A DNA stretch of 64,000 nucleotides from Gordonia malaquae NBRC 108250 (GTDB lineage Bacteria > Actinomycetota > Actinomycetes > Mycobacteriales > Mycobacteriaceae): contig NZ_BAOP01000002.1 in NCBI RefSeq assembly GCF_000344135.1, positions 124,001 through 188,000 on the forward strand, in the 5' to 3' direction. A program made the position numbers and the translations under genes. Each line of letters opens with the position of its first letter. Within the stretch, counting starts at the first letter, position 1. The notes beneath the pieces are model-generated. The model did not search any database and was not told where the DNA came from. It saw only the letters and a list, made by a program, of their open reading frames with translations. Positions 63,210 through 64,000 of the stretch are shown here, piece after piece.

Positions 63210-64000
63210 GTGTGATCGCTCCGTTCCCTCGTGCCGACGGTGATCGATTCCGTCACCGATTCGGCGTTCCTACGTAGATTCTCCAGCACTGTTCCGAACA
63301 CCTCGGGCCCCGCGGGCGCGACTGTCGGCAGCAGGCTCATCAATGCGGTGGTGAGCGCCGAATCGCGATCCGGCAGGGCCGCGGCCATCACCGCGGTCAT
63401 CGCGGCGAGCGATTCGAACGTGACCGATATCCCGTCGTGAGTCACCGCCTCCGCCGAGGGCGCCGCAGCCGACGCCCTCTCCACCAAGTCGGGCAATGCC
63501 TCTTGCACCGCGGGTTCGTCCTCGACCGGCTGGTTCTCCGACTCGGTCAGGATCGAGATGTCCGCCACGCGGATCTGAGCGTTGTCGGCGATCTGCTCGA
63601 CAACGGCGACGAATCGTTCGGCGAACGTCTGAACCGTCGCCTCGTCGAACAGGTCCGTCGCATAGAGGAACTGGCCGCCCATCGGAACGCCTGACTCACT
63701 GCCCGGAGGCGACGGGAACAGGGTCAGCTGCAAGTCGGCCTTTGCGGGCAGAACCTGCTCGGACACCGGGCTCACTGTGAGTCCGGCGAGTTCGAGCGTC
63801 GGGAAGTAGAAGTTCTGATAAGCGAACAGCACCTGGTAGACCGGGTTGTACGACGCCGACGGTGTGGGGACCACCCGGCTTGCGACTGCGTCGAACGGCA
63901 CGTCGGAGCGACCCATGTCCGCGAGGTCTTCGGTCCGCACACGCGACAGCATCTCGGAGAACTTCTCCTCGTCGTTCACCTGGGTGCGCAGGGCGAGGGT
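63206..64000 (-). CDS. NRPS, C-terminal end only (runs off right edge)
   Basis: The reading frame is open to the window edge. The visible ~264 residues are the C-terminal half of a condensation domain, starting TLALRTQVNDEEKF, with DVPFDAVASRVVPTPSASYN, PVYQVLFAYQN and FLYATDLFDEATVQTF. A ~95-residue tail follows, starting LPDLVERASAAAPSAEAVTH. It resembles the first strands and helices of an A domain but stops before any A-domain core motif. The tail aligns with the head of the giant NRPS, and the two genes overlap by GTGA. The protein therefore donates its C domain, and probably a docking surface, to module 1 of the next subunit. What lies upstream cannot be seen. Confidence 0.88.
   Translation of the reverse strand, partial: TLALRTQVNDEEKFSEMLSRVRTEDLADMGRSDVPFDAVASRVVPTPSASYNPVYQVLFAYQNFYFPTLELAGLTVSPVSEQVLPAKADLQLTLFPSPPGSESGVPMGGQFLYATDLFDEATVQTFAERFVAVVEQIADNAQIRVADISILTESENQPVEDEPAVQEALPDLVERASAAAPSAEAVTHDGISVTFESLAAMTAVMAAALPDRDSALTTALMSLLPTVAPAGPEVFGTVLENLRRNAESVTESITVGTRERSDHT

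Noticed and set aside
9781..63209. Recurrent DNA words (for example those encoding TSGSTGRPKG or HHIAADGES) as dispersed repeats or a CRISPR-like array
   Set aside because: They are spaced at module distance and are explained by conserved A, C and T domain motifs.
9781..64000. Siderophore biosynthesis as the function of the NRPS block, suggested by Ser/Thr codes, MbtH and iron-box-like sites
   Set aside because: No ornithine or lysine N-hydroxylase, formyltransferase, catecholate genes, exporter or uptake genes are in the window, and the key pockets match no hydroxamate code I know. It stays possible but unsupported.

Overview
High-GC actinobacterial DNA, most likely from the Mycobacteriales (a Gordonia, Rhodococcus, Nocardia or Tsukamurella type of organism). 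The genus is an inference from codon use and from the kinds of genes present; nothing in the window fixes it. No tRNA, rRNA, CRISPR array or insertion sequence was seen. No gene-free stretch exceeds 300 bases.

About 84% of the window (9781-64000) is one leftward, translationally coupled block of non-ribosomal peptide synthetase (NRPS) genes. From right to left it holds the 3' end of an NRPS entering from the right edge (63206->64000), a single 13,292-codon NRPS (63209-23331) with eleven A-T units, and a 4,517-codon terminal NRPS (23334-9781) with four more modules and a C-terminal thioesterase. A separate MbtH-family gene (9671-9450) follows. The visible line is C* / A-T, C-A-T, C-A-T-E, C-A-T, C-A-T, C-A-T-E, C-A-T, C-A-T, C-A-T, C-A-T-E, C-A-T, C / A-T, C-A-T-E, C-A-T, C-A-T-TE. 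It would make the last 15 residues of a peptide, with D-residues at visible positions 3, 6, 10 and 13. By hand-aligned specificity codes these residues are Thr, Gln, D-X, Thr, Ser, D-B, B, B', Z, D-B, Z', Ser, D-X, X, Thr. B is an unusual Ser-like pocket used three times, with a relative B' in module 8. Both protein boundaries in the window split a module between its C and A domains.

To the left (1-9186) is a signalling region. A LuxR-type response regulator (2664-2014), a histidine kinase (1936-752) and a kinase-like membrane protein (755-<1) form one set. Two further kinase plus kinase-like pairs lie at 8783-4266 and are chained by GTGA overlaps. One kinase there has lost its phospho-acceptor histidine. 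A small protein of unknown function (9186-8839) precedes them. Between the two signalling sets are an acetoacetate-decarboxylase-family gene and an MTB12-like lipoprotein gene, both rightward, plus a large imperfect palindrome and a candidate iron-regulator box.

How it may fit together: MbtH probably supports the many adenylation domains. The adjacent membrane-kinase cluster could control the peptide locus or respond to its product, but this rests on position only. No lipid-starter domain, exporter or tailoring enzyme is in view; these would lie beyond the right edge.
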